Source of the DNA: Phycisphaera sp.
Lineage (GTDB): Bacteria; Planctomycetota; Phycisphaerae; Phycisphaerales; SM1A02
Assembly: GCA_016124975.1 (NCBI GenBank)
Contig: WGMP01000057.1
Location: 1-38,795 of the forward strand
DNA: 38,795 nt
Direction of reading: 5' to 3'
Shown: positions 15,023 through 22,719 of the stretch, piece by piece
Position numbering within the stretch: position 1 is the stretch's first letter
How the letters are laid out: each line of letters opens with the position of its first letter
Program-made: the position numbers and the translations under genes
The notes under the pieces: model-generated
What the model saw: only the letters and a program-made list of their open reading frames with translations
The model's database searches: none
Told to the model about the DNA's origin: nothing

Positions 15023-15910
15023 TCACTTCTTCAGGAACCCATCCAGCTTCGCGCGCGCCTCGGGCGTGTGGCGCAGCTTCACGAGGTGGTCGCGCTCGCA
15101 CGCAACCGCCGCGTCCCAGCCCTTTGCGAGGCCGACGCGCACGGCGTCGAGGCATGCGGCGCCGTGCTTGGTGGCGCCGACCGTTGGCGCGAGTTCGTCG
15201 CACACCGGCGCGATCGCGGCGGCGTTCGCTGGCGAGATCGCGCGGCGCGGCGCCTTCATCGACACGAAGCAGCCGCTTGACGCGTCCTGCGCCTTCACCC
15301 ACGCGATCGCGGCGGCGACGGCGCCATCTGCGCCGCTGCCCGCCTCGGCGCGCACATCGAAGAGGCACTGTGGCGCCTCGCCGCACGGCCAGGTCTGGCC
15401 CGTCGCGGTGCGCTCGATCGCAAGCGCGGGCTGAATGCGCGCGGGCAGCATCTGCGTGCCACCCCAGCCTGGGCAGATAGAGAGGCCGGCTTCAGGAAGG
15501 CCGACCTGCCACGGCTTGCCGCCTTCCGCGGGCAGCGCCGCGACGAGCGCGTCGCAGTGCATCGCGATCTCGAGCCCGCCGCCGAGCGTGGCGCCGTGGA
15601 TCGCCGCCGCGCTCGGGCAACCGAGCGCGGGGATCATCGCGAACGCCTCGGCGCCCGCCTTGAGGTACGCGTGCAGGCCCGCATCGTCGAGTGCGTCGAT
15701 CTCGGCGAGGTCCGCGCCCGCGACGAACACGCGCTGCGAGGCGCTTGCGAGGACGAACCCCTTCGGCTTCTCCGCCGCGATCGCAGCGAGCGTCGCGCGG
15801 ATCTCCGCGATCAGCCACGCGTCGAGCACCACCACGCCGCCGCGCGGCTTCTCGGGGTTCGGCTGGAGGAAGAGGACATGCACGCCGTCGCGGATTTCGT
15901 AGGGGAGCAT
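15023..15910 (-). CDS. Enoyl-CoA hydratase/isomerase family protein
   Basis: 295 residues of crotonase fold. The oxyanion-hole segments are seen in RVFVAGADLAEI and AIHGATLGGGLEIAMHCD, followed by GLPEAGLSICPGWGGTQMLPARI, the family's second signature with its Glu. The N-terminus (YEIRDGVHVLFLQPNPEKPRGGVVVLDAWLI) is typical of hydratases and of the N-part of FadB, but no dehydrogenase domain follows. It acts on 2-enoyl-CoA esters. Start ATG 15910; the long open frame further upstream on this strand is antisense to the next gene. Divergent from another crotonase 42 bp away; the two share an intergenic promoter region. Confidence 0.88.
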   Translation of the reverse strand: MLPYEIRDGVHVLFLQPNPEKPRGGVVVLDAWLIAEIRATLAAIAAEKPKGFVLASASQRVFVAGADLAEIDALDDAGLHAYLKAGAEAFAMIPALGCPSAAAIHGATLGGGLEIAMHCDALVAALPAEGGKPWQVGLPEAGLSICPGWGGTQMLPARIQPALAIERTATGQTWPCGEAPQCLFDVRAEAGSGADGAVAAAIAWVKAQDASSGCFVSMKAPRRAISPANAAAIAPVCDELAPTVGATKHGAACLDAVRVGLAKGWDAAVACERDHLVKLRHTPEARAKLDGFLKK

Positions 15911-15916
15911 GCGCGG

Positions 15917-15922
15917 AGGATA
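15917..15922 (-). promoter_or_regulatory. -10-like TATCCT element before crotonase 15023-15910
   Basis: On the minus strand TATCCT is followed by exactly 6 nt (CCGCGC) and ATG. Same spacing as tag, kynU and the monooxygenase gene. No Shine-Dalgarno. Confidence 0.5.
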
Positions 15923-15939
15923 GCGCGGGCCACCCTTGA

Positions 15940-15945
15940 TACGCT
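15940..15945 (+). promoter_or_regulatory. -10-like TACGCT element before crotonase 15953-16693
   Basis: TACGCT is followed by 7 nt and ATG 15953. It lies 17 bp from the opposing TATCCT element, so each -10 occupies the place where the other's -35 would be. Confidence 0.5.
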
Positions 15946-15952
15946 TGCGCGC

Positions 15953-16693
15953 ATGCTCGTCAAGCACAGCGTCGCCAACGGAATCCACACGATCGAACTC
16001 GCGCGCCCAGAGGCGCGAAACGCGCTGTCGCGCGAGCTGATCGCAGCGCTTGGCGCCGCGGTCGACGAGGTCGCGCGCGATGCGTCGGCGCGCGTCCTCG
16101 TCCTCGGCGGCGAAGGCAAGAGTTTCTGCGCAGGCATGGACCTGAAGGCCGTCGCAGACGACCCCGTCGCGATGGGCGACATGCTGCGCGCGCTGTCGCG
16201 GGCGTCGCGCGCGATCCGGCGGCTTCCGATCCCCACGATCGCGCGCGTCCAGGGCGCGGCGATCGGCGGCGGCTGCGGGCTGATGGTCGTGTGCGACTTC
16301 GCGGTGACCCACGCGGAGGCGAAGCTCGGCTACCCCGAGGTTGATCTTGGCATCTGCCCCGCTGTGGTCGCGCCGTGGCTCATGAAGAGGATCGGCGCGG
16401 GCGCTGCGCGCGCGATGCTCTTGGCGGGCGGCACGATGTCGGGCGAGGAAGGCTTCCGCCGCGGGCTCGCGACGCACCTCGTCGCGGAAAGCGAGCTCGC
16501 CGCGACGGCGCAGTCGCTCGCGGAACGCCTTGCGAAGGGCGGTCCGAAGGCGCTCGCCGCGACGAAGCAGTGGCTCAACGAGCTCGACGGCTCGATGGAC
16601 GACGCGATCGCCGACGAGGCCGCGGAGATCAGCGCGCGCATCATCGCGGGCGACGAGGCGCAGTCGCGGCTGAAGGCGGCGTGGGCACGGTAG
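15953..16693 (+). CDS. Enoyl-CoA hydratase/isomerase family protein
   Basis: 246 residues, the normal size for a single-domain crotonase. Landmarks: IELARPEARNALSREL, oxyanion hole in GEGKSFCAGMDLKAV and QGAAIGGGCGLMVVCDFAVTHAEAKLGYPEVDLGICPA. The Glu in GYPEVDLG is the second acid position. The sequence style is that of methylglutaconyl-CoA/enoyl-CoA hydratases, which would fit leucine breakdown with the LeuDH and acyl-CoA dehydrogenase upstream, but the substrate is not determined. The ATG follows a TANNNT element by 7 nt with no Shine-Dalgarno. The frame is open much further upstream (from 15557), but that part is antisense to the divergent crotonase. Confidence 0.9.
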   Translation: MLVKHSVANGIHTIELARPEARNALSRELIAALGAAVDEVARDASARVLVLGGEGKSFCAGMDLKAVADDPVAMGDMLRALSRASRAIRRLPIPTIARVQGAAIGGGCGLMVVCDFAVTHAEAKLGYPEVDLGICPAVVAPWLMKRIGAGAARAMLLAGGTMSGEEGFRRGLATHLVAESELAATAQSLAERLAKGGPKALAATKQWLNELDGSMDDAIADEAAEISARIIAGDEAQSRLKAAWAR

Positions 16694-16756
16694 GGATCGT
16701 CGAGGGTATAGCCCGGCTTCGCCGTCGAGAAGCGAGCTCGAGCGACCGACGCCATG

Positions 16757-16794
16757 CCCGCCAGAGGGAGCCGCCGCAGCGGCGACCGCCCAAG
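16757..16794. repeat. Dispersed repeat, single copy of the 38,657-38,795 repeat core
   Basis: 38 bp identical except for one base to 38703-38740 at the window end. It contains CGCCGC-A-GCGGCG, a perfect dyad. Located in the 3' gap between convergent genes, immediately before another hairpin. Confidence 0.85.
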
Positions 16795-16799
16795 AAAGC

Positions 16800-16856
16800 G
16801 TGCCTGGCACCTCGCCATCGCGTGCGGCTTTCGTTCCTGGGCCGGGTGCCAGGCAC
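16800..16856. repeat. Inverted repeat GTGCCTGGCACC ... GGTGCCAGGCAC
   Basis: Perfect 12-bp arms at 16800-16811 and 16845-16856, 33-nt loop, followed by AAAA. Each arm is itself nearly palindromic. It resembles the TGCC-GCACC hairpins at 34024-34078 and 34173-34227. It could be a REP-like element or a terminator between the convergent genes ending at 16693 and 16928. Confidence 0.75.
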
Positions 16857-16927
16857 AAAACACGACCGCGCGCACCGTCGGAGTGAGTGCGCGCAGTCGG
16901 GGAGAGAGCGTTGGTTGATCGCCGCGG

Positions 16928-17818
16928 CTAGCCGCCCGGCTTGTCGTCGTCTTCGTCGATCGGTTCCTTCGGCTCGCCGAAGATCGCGCTGCCCACGCGC
17001 ACGAGGTTCGAGCCGCACTCGATGGCGACCTCGAAGTCGCCGCTCATGCCCATGGAGAGGATATCGAATCGCTCGCCGCCCGAGCCGATGGCGCGGATCT
17101 CGTCGAAGATCTCCTTGCAGCGGGTGAAGGTGCGGCGCGCGTCGTCGAGGCTGCCTGTGTTCGGCGCCATGCACATGAGGCCGCGCGGGCGAAGCGCGAC
17201 CATCGTGTCGATCATGTCGACGAGGTGGCGCGCCGCAGCGGGCGCGACGCCGTGCTTCGAGGCCTCGCCCGAGACATTGACTTCGATGAGGACATCGACG
17301 GGAGAGTCCGGCGCGCCGCCCGTCGCGGGCTGTGCGCGCGCGCTTCCGCGCTGGCCGCCCGTCGCACGCGCCTCGGCGTGCTCCTGCAGTTCCTCGGCGA
17401 GCCGCAGCGAGTCGACCGAGTGGATCAGCCTTGCGACCTCGATCGTCTGCTTGACCTTGTTGCGCTGGAGCGAGCCGATCATGTGCCAGCGGACGGGGGT
17501 GACCGCGGCGCCACGCTCGGCGCGGCGGGCGTTGAACTCCTCGATGAGCGCTGCGCGCTGCACCAGCTGCTGCACGCGGTTCTCGCCGAGGTCCGCGTGG
17601 CCGAAGGAGACGAGCTCGCGGATGTCTTCGATCGACGCGTACTTCGTGACGGCGACGAGCACGACATCGCTCGCGCGGCGGCCGCTCTTCTCGGCGGCGC
17701 GGGCGACGCGCGCACGGACATCGTCGTAGCGCTCCCGCAGCGTGCGCGGCGATGCGGCGTCCGCATCGGACGAGACCGACTTCACCTTCGAGGATGTTGC
17801 CTTGGACACGCCCGGCAT
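16928..17818 (-). CDS. YggS/PROSC-family PLP-binding protein
   Basis: 296 residues. The family maintains pyridoxal-phosphate homeostasis. Landmarks: DVVLVAVTKYASIEDIRELVSFGHADLGENRVQQL (PLP Lys in AVTK), RWHMIGSLQRNKVK, IHSVDS, LIEVNVSGEASKHG, LMCMAPNTGS and LSMGMSGDFEVAIECGSNLVRVGSAIFG. It is longer than the usual 220-240 residues, with a Ser/Lys-rich N-terminal extension and an inserted low-complexity loop (about residues 155-170, ATGGQRGSARAQPATGG) before the LIEVNVSGE strand. ATG 17818 is chosen; the frame is open far upstream only because it is antisense to gpmI. Confidence 0.92.
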   Translation of the reverse strand: MPGVSKATSSKVKSVSSDADAASPRTLRERYDDVRARVARAAEKSGRRASDVVLVAVTKYASIEDIRELVSFGHADLGENRVQQLVQRAALIEEFNARRAERGAAVTPVRWHMIGSLQRNKVKQTIEVARLIHSVDSLRLAEELQEHAEARATGGQRGSARAQPATGGAPDSPVDVLIEVNVSGEASKHGVAPAAARHLVDMIDTMVALRPRGLMCMAPNTGSLDDARRTFTRCKEIFDEIRAIGSGGERFDILSMGMSGDFEVAIECGSNLVRVGSAIFGEPKEPIDEDDDKPGG

Positions 17819-17830
17819 CGCGCTGCGGGG

Positions 17831-17836
17831 AGCGTA
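17831..17836 (-). promoter_or_regulatory. -10-like TACGCT element before yggS-like gene
   Basis: Minus-strand GCTACGCT with TACGCT ending 12 nt before the ATG at 17818. No Shine-Dalgarno. Same element type as at 15940. Confidence 0.4.
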
Positions 17837-17872
17837 GCCACGGTCCGCGCCTCGCACAAGAGGCGTGCCGCG

Positions 17873-17878
17873 TAGGCT
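17873..17878 (+). promoter_or_regulatory. -10-like TAGGCT element before gpmI
   Basis: TAGGCT ends 9 nt before ATG 17888. An in-frame GTG directly follows the hexamer (17879) but would lie inside the promoter, so ATG is preferred. Confidence 0.45.
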
Positions 17879-17887
17879 GTGCGCATC

Positions 17888-19561
17888 ATGACCTCCACGA
17901 CACGCGAGCCGATGCTTCGAAACACGCCGTGCGTCCTGATCGTTCGCGACGGCTGGGGGCGGTCGCCGCACGCCGATCGCGACGCGACGAACGCGGTGAA
18001 GCGCGCGGCGACGCCCGTCGACGACGACCTCGCGCGCGAGTTTCCGCGCACGCTGATCGCGACGAGCGGCGAGGACGTCGGCCTTCCCGTCGGCCCAGAC
18101 GGCCCCGTGATGGGCAACTCCGAGGTCGGTCATCAGAACATCGGGGCGGGACGCATCGTCGACCAGGAGCTGATGCGGATCACGAACGCGATCCGTCGCG
18201 GCGAGCTCACGACCCATCCGACGCTGCGCGCGATGGTCGCGCACATCCGCCGGACGGGTGGGAATCTGCACTATCTCGGGCTTGTGTCGGACGGACAGGT
18301 CCACAGCGACCTCGCGCACCTCCTCGCGCTCGTCGACTTCGCGCGCGAGGCGGGTGTCGGGACAGGCCGGCTCTTCATCCATGCGATCACCGACGGCCGC
18401 GACACCGCGCCGACTTCCGCCCCCGGCTACATCCGCACGCTCGAGGCGCATCTTGCAGCGGCAGGCGTGGGTTCGGTCGCGACCGTGGTGGGTCGCTTCT
18501 ACGCGATGGACCGCGACCACCGCTGGGAACGGGTCGAGGCGGCGTACCGCGCGCTGACGACCGCGGTTCCGCGCACCGCGCCCACCGCGCTCGACGCGAT
18601 CGAGTCGTACTACAGGGCCCCGTCCGACGCCTCGCGCGGGGGCGACGAGTTCATCCTCCCGACCGCGGTCGGACGCGATGCCGCCGCGATCGCCGCGGGC
18701 CGCATCAAGCCTGGCGACGCCGTCCTCTTCTTCAACTTCCGCGGCGACCGTCCGCGGGAACTCACGAAGGCGTTCGTCCTCGACGACGCCGCGTGGCGCG
18801 CGGTCGAGGGCGCGAAGGTGGCCCCCGACGGCCGCACGATCGGCGGCTTCGACCGCGGCGCGCGTCTCGGCGACCTCTTCTTCGCGACGCTCGCGGAGTA
18901 CGAGACGGGCCTTCCCGTCGAGCTCGTCTTCCGCCGGCCGCCAAAGATGAAGAACATCCTCGGCGAGTGGCTCTCGTCGCACGGGATCCGCCAGTTCCGC
19001 TGCGCGGAAACCGAGAAGTTCCCGCATGTGACCTTCTTCTTCAACGACTACCGCGAGGAACCGTTCGCGGGCGAGTCTCGCACGATCGTGCCGAGCCCGA
19101 AGGAGGTCGCGACCTACGACCTCAAGCCCGAGATGAGCGCCGCGGGCGTGTGCGACGCGGTGCTCGCGCGCCTCGCGGCCGCCGACTGCGAGCCCGTCAT
19201 CATCGTGAACTTCGCGAACGGCGACATGGTCGGCCACACCGGCAAGCTTGAGGCCGCGACCAAGGCGGTCGAGGTCGTCGACGCGTGCGTCGGGCGGATC
19301 GTCGACGCAGCGCTTGCGCGCGGCGGCAGCGCGATCGTGACCGCCGACCACGGCAACGCCGAGGAGATGTGGGACCCGCGCGGAAACTGCCCGCACACCG
19401 CGCACACGAACTACACCGTGCCCTGTTCGGTCGTGGGGGCGGAATTCCGCGGACGGTCGCTGCGCGCGGACGGCCGGCTCGGCGACATCGCGCCCACCAT
19501 GCTTGAGATGATCGGCCTGCCGAAGCCCGCGGAAATGACGGGGAAATCGCTTCTCGCGTAG
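17888..19561 (+). CDS. gpmI: 2,3-bisphosphoglycerate-independent phosphoglycerate mutase
   Basis: 557 residues, Mn-dependent glycolytic/gluconeogenic enzyme interconverting 3- and 2-phosphoglycerate. It belongs to the alkaline-phosphatase superfamily: VLIVRDGWG at the metal site, phosphorylated Ser78 in VMGNSEVGHQNIGAGRIV, FIHAITDGRDTAP, FFNFRGDRPREL, NFANGDMVGHTG and VTADHGNAEEM...HTAHTNYTVP near the end. Length is somewhat above the usual 510-520 through insertions. The TAG stop at 19559-19561 overlaps the -10-like element of der. It follows yggS divergently. Confidence 0.96.
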   Translation: MTSTTREPMLRNTPCVLIVRDGWGRSPHADRDATNAVKRAATPVDDDLAREFPRTLIATSGEDVGLPVGPDGPVMGNSEVGHQNIGAGRIVDQELMRITNAIRRGELTTHPTLRAMVAHIRRTGGNLHYLGLVSDGQVHSDLAHLLALVDFAREAGVGTGRLFIHAITDGRDTAPTSAPGYIRTLEAHLAAAGVGSVATVVGRFYAMDRDHRWERVEAAYRALTTAVPRTAPTALDAIESYYRAPSDASRGGDEFILPTAVGRDAAAIAAGRIKPGDAVLFFNFRGDRPRELTKAFVLDDAAWRAVEGAKVAPDGRTIGGFDRGARLGDLFFATLAEYETGLPVELVFRRPPKMKNILGEWLSSHGIRQFRCAETEKFPHVTFFFNDYREEPFAGESRTIVPSPKEVATYDLKPEMSAAGVCDAVLARLAAADCEPVIIVNFANGDMVGHTGKLEAATKAVEVVDACVGRIVDAALARGGSAIVTADHGNAEEMWDPRGNCPHTAHTNYTVPCSVVGAEFRGRSLRADGRLGDIAPTMLEMIGLPKPAEMTGKSLLA

Positions 19562-19564
19562 GAT
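19559..19564 (+). promoter_or_regulatory. -10-like TAGGAT element before der
   Basis: TAGGAT overlaps the gpmI stop codon and ends 9 nt before ATG 19574. No Shine-Dalgarno in the 12-bp gap. The overlap with a TAG stop may be coincidence. Confidence 0.35.
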
Positions 19565-19573
19565 GCGGGGCTC

Positions 19574-21049
19574 ATGTCACTTCCGCAGATCGCGATCGTC
19601 GGACGCCCGAACGTCGGCAAGTCGAGCCTCTTCAACAGGATCGTCGGACGCCGCGTGTCGATCGTCGACCCGACCCCGGGCACGACGCGCGACCGCGTGT
19701 CGCAGCTCGTCGAGATCCTGCCCCCGACCGATCTCCCGTATGACCGCGCGCGCGACGCCGCGCCGAAGCTCGCCGAGCTCGTCGACACGGGCGGCTACGG
19801 CGTCTACATGGCCGAGGGCGGCCGCTTCGACGACGCGGGCGAGGATCTGACGCGCCTGACGCCCGAGATCGAGGCGCAGATCAGGGCGGGCGTCGAGCGC
19901 GCCACGCTCATCCTCTTCGTGATCGACGCGCAGACGGGCGTGACGGGCCTCGACGAGCGCATCGCGCGCCTCGTGCGCGAGGCGGGCCGCGCCGACCGCG
20001 TGCTTCTCGTCGCGAACAAGGTCGACGACGACAGCTGGATCGGCGCCGCGCAGGACGCCTGCCGCCTCGGCTTCGGCGAGCCCGTGATGACGAGCGCGTC
20101 GAGCGCGTTCGGGAAGCGCGCCTTCCTCGAGGCGATCTGGGATCGCTTGCCTGAGTGGGTCGAGCCCGTGGCGCCGCCCGAGATGAAGATCGCGATCGTC
20201 GGCCGCCGCAACGCGGGCAAGTCGACGCTCATCAACGCGCTCGCGGGCGAGCCGCGCGTGATCGTCAGCGAGATCGCCGGCACCACGCGCGACTCGATCG
20301 ACGTGCGCTTCGAGATGGACGGCCACTCGTTCGTGGCCATCGACACGGCGGGCGTGCGCAAGCGCAAGAGCTGGGTCGACGACATCGAGTACTACTCGCA
20401 CCAGCGCGCGAAGGCAGCGATCGAGCGCGCCGACGTGTGCGTGCTGCTCCTCGATGCGCGCGAGCCCGTCACGCAGGTCGAGAAGCGCCTCGCGCTCGAG
20501 CTCGTGACGCAGCACAAGCCCACCGTGATCGCCGTGAACAAGTGGGACCTCGTGCAGGACAAGCTGAAGACGAGCGACTACATCGACTACCTGACGCAGG
20601 AGCTCTTCGCGCTCGACTTCGCGCCGCTCGTGTTCCTCTCCGCCGCGAAGGGGCAGGGCGTCGACGCGGTCGTCAGGGTGTGCCGCAACCTGTTCGGCCA
20701 GGCGCATCACCGTGAGACGACGGGCCGCCTGAACGCGGTGGTCCAGGGCATCCTCGATGCACGCGGGCCGAGCTCGAAGCTCGGCACCAAGGCGAAGATC
20801 TACTACGTCTCGCAGATCGCGACCAACCCGCCGACGATCGCCATCGTGGTCAACAAGCCCGAGCTCTTCGAGGGTTCCTACGAGCGCTATCTCAGGAACC
20901 AGCTGCACGAGCAGCTTCCGTTCTCGGAAGTGCCGATCAAGCTCGTGTTCTCGGCGCGCAAGCGCCTGACGCCCGCGGAGCTCGCGTCGCGCAAGCGCGC
21001 GGGCCGCGAGGCGGGAGACGCTGCCGACGACGACGCCTACGGAGACTGA
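19574..21049 (+). CDS. der: Ribosome-assembly GTPase Der (EngA)
   Basis: 491 residues with two tandem GTPase domains and a C-terminal KH-like domain, which is diagnostic of Der. Domain 1: GRPNVGKSS (G1), PGTTRD (G2), DTGGYG (G3), NKVD (G4). Domain 2: GRRNAGKST, AGTTRD, DTAGV, NKWD. The KH part ends PFSEVPIKLVFSARKR. Acts in 50S subunit maturation. Domain 1 has an insertion between G2 and G3 (about residues 50-72) and a longer region after G3. The acidic tail EAGDAADDDAYGD is short. It starts 12 bp after gpmI. Confidence 0.97.
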   Translation: MSLPQIAIVGRPNVGKSSLFNRIVGRRVSIVDPTPGTTRDRVSQLVEILPPTDLPYDRARDAAPKLAELVDTGGYGVYMAEGGRFDDAGEDLTRLTPEIEAQIRAGVERATLILFVIDAQTGVTGLDERIARLVREAGRADRVLLVANKVDDDSWIGAAQDACRLGFGEPVMTSASSAFGKRAFLEAIWDRLPEWVEPVAPPEMKIAIVGRRNAGKSTLINALAGEPRVIVSEIAGTTRDSIDVRFEMDGHSFVAIDTAGVRKRKSWVDDIEYYSHQRAKAAIERADVCVLLLDAREPVTQVEKRLALELVTQHKPTVIAVNKWDLVQDKLKTSDYIDYLTQELFALDFAPLVFLSAAKGQGVDAVVRVCRNLFGQAHHRETTGRLNAVVQGILDARGPSSKLGTKAKIYYVSQIATNPPTIAIVVNKPELFEGSYERYLRNQLHEQLPFSEVPIKLVFSARKRLTPAELASRKRAGREAGDAADDDAYGD

Positions 21050-21102
21050 CCCCGCATGGGCGGGCCCTCGGCGGCCGCGGAGACGGGCCACGCGCGTTCC
21101 CC

Positions 21103-21110
21103 GCTACACT
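21103..21110 (+). promoter_or_regulatory. -10-like GCTACACT element before RicT-like gene
   Basis: TACACT ends 8 nt before ATG 21119, and no Shine-Dalgarno is present. The identical octamer GCTACACT lies before the kup start (36688-36695). Confidence 0.45.
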
Positions 21111-21118
21111 CCGCGCCG

Positions 21119-22627
21119 ATGTCGATCGTTCCACTCCCAATCTTCGAGCGCGATGCGGACCCGAAGTTCCGCGACGCGATGACGGACGAGGAGATCTACG
21201 CGCGGCTCAAGCCGCCGACCTCGATCGTGGTGAAGTTCGGGCGCATGAAGCTCGTCGGCGAGTATCCGTACCGAGGCGACGCGAAGCCCGGCTGCGGCTC
21301 GAAGCTGGTCGTGCGCTCTTTCCGCGCCGTCGAGATCGCGGAGATGCTCACGACGACCTGCTCGAACTCCGGCTGCGGCAAGAGCGTGTCGCGCTCGGAG
21401 ATGCTGAACTACATCGAGAACTCGGGCGGCCGCGAGTATCCGTTCCAGACCAACGGCGAGGTGCTGCGCGTCGCCACCGTCGAGGACCTGAACCGCGCGA
21501 CCGCCTGCGCCGACAAGGCGCGCGGCGCGCTCGGCCGCGTGCGCGAGATCGCGGGCGGCCTGCGATTCCCCGCGAAGATCGTCGACCTCGAGCTCACGCT
21601 CGACGAGTCGCTGCTCCTCGTCTACTACCTGTCCGACGAGCGCATCGACTTCCGCGAGGTCGCGCAGGCGCTCGCGCGCGAGTACGGCTGTCGCATCGAG
21701 ATGCGCCAGGTCGGCGCGCGCGACGAGGCGCGGCTGGTGGCCGACTACGAGCGCTGCGGCCAGCACTGCTGCTGCAAGAACTTCCTCAAGGTGCTCAAGC
21801 CGATCTCGATGAAGTCGGCCAAGATCCAGAAGGCGACGCTCGACCCGTTGAAGATCTCGGGTCGCTGCGGCCGCCTGATGTGCTGCCTCAGGTACGAGGA
21901 CGCGACCTACGAGGAGCTGCGCAAGCGGCTTCCCAAGAACAAGACGCGCGTCGGCACGCCCGAGGGGCCTGGAATCGTCGTCGACTCGAAGATCCTCGTG
22001 CAGCTGGTGCTCGTCCAGCTCGATTCGCCCGACGGCGGCTTTGGCCGCGAGATCGCGGTGCCGGTCGAGGACCTCATGGACCCCGATGCGTGCCCGAAGC
22101 CGGGCGAGGTCGCGGATTCGGACCCTCTGCGCGGCATGAGCGCGCGCAAGGTGCGGGCCAAGATCGCGGGTGCGCGCGACGAGAAGCTCGCGAAGCAGGA
22201 TCGCTATCGCGACAAGAACACAGGCCCTGGCCCGGCGGATGGCGCGGCGGGTGGCGCGTCGGATGGCGCCGCGGGCACCTCCTCCGCGGCGCCGCGCGAC
22301 GGCACGGACGCCGCTCCCGGCGATGGCGCTGCGCCTGCGAAGAAGAAGCGGCGCCGCAAGCGGAAGAAGGGCGGGGGCGCGGACGCGGCCGGCGCGGCCG
22401 CTCGGGAGCCTGCGGCGGACGCCGGGGACGATGCGTCGGACCCGATTGCCGACGCGATTCCCGACCCGTCGGAGGATCTTGGCGCCGACTCTTTGCCGGA
22501 ATCCGCGCGTGACGGCGAACAGGGCGAGGGCGGTCGCCGTCGTCGTCGCCGCCGCCGCCGCAAGGGGCGCGGAGGGGGCGAGGGCGGTGGCCCTGCGGGC
22601 GGCGGACCTTCTGGTTCAGAAGGCTGA
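21119..22627 (+). CDS. PSP1/RicT-like (YaaT) protein with basic C-terminal tail
   Basis: 502 residues. The PSP1 C-terminal domain (about residues 140-300) carries the cysteine pattern of RicT: ERCGQHCCCKNFL and SGRCGRLMCCLRYED, which bind an iron-sulfur cluster in the B. subtilis Ric complex that stimulates RNase Y mRNA processing (known for the family). The N-terminal domain has further cysteines (GCGSK, TTTCSNSGCGKS) that could form a second metal site. From about residue 350 the protein is low-complexity: acidic/Ala-Gly segments, KKKRRRKRKKGG and a run of eight Arg before Gly-rich sequence, suggesting RNA contact. ATG 21119 is chosen, with a leaderless-type element upstream; the frame is open from 21056. 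Confidence 0.85.
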   Translation: MSIVPLPIFERDADPKFRDAMTDEEIYARLKPPTSIVVKFGRMKLVGEYPYRGDAKPGCGSKLVVRSFRAVEIAEMLTTTCSNSGCGKSVSRSEMLNYIENSGGREYPFQTNGEVLRVATVEDLNRATACADKARGALGRVREIAGGLRFPAKIVDLELTLDESLLLVYYLSDERIDFREVAQALAREYGCRIEMRQVGARDEARLVADYERCGQHCCCKNFLKVLKPISMKSAKIQKATLDPLKISGRCGRLMCCLRYEDATYEELRKRLPKNKTRVGTPEGPGIVVDSKILVQLVLVQLDSPDGGFGREIAVPVEDLMDPDACPKPGEVADSDPLRGMSARKVRAKIAGARDEKLAKQDRYRDKNTGPGPADGAAGGASDGAAGTSSAAPRDGTDAAPGDGAAPAKKKRRRKRKKGGGADAAGAAAREPAADAGDDASDPIADAIPDPSEDLGADSLPESARDGEQGEGGRRRRRRRRRKGRGGGEGGGPAGGGPSGSEG

Positions 22628-22719
22628 AGCCGCAGCGGATCGCCTTGCCGAGCCGATAGAACGCGCGACGGGCGCGTCGCACCCCCGCACGATGGGCGCT
22701 CCATGGACCGCAGCAACGC

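Noticed and set aside
17819-19405. Long minus-strand open frame continuous with the yggS-like gene, opposite gpmI
   Set aside because: It has no family features, and gpmI on the other strand has all its motifs. High GC with G/C third positions leaves the antisense frame open.
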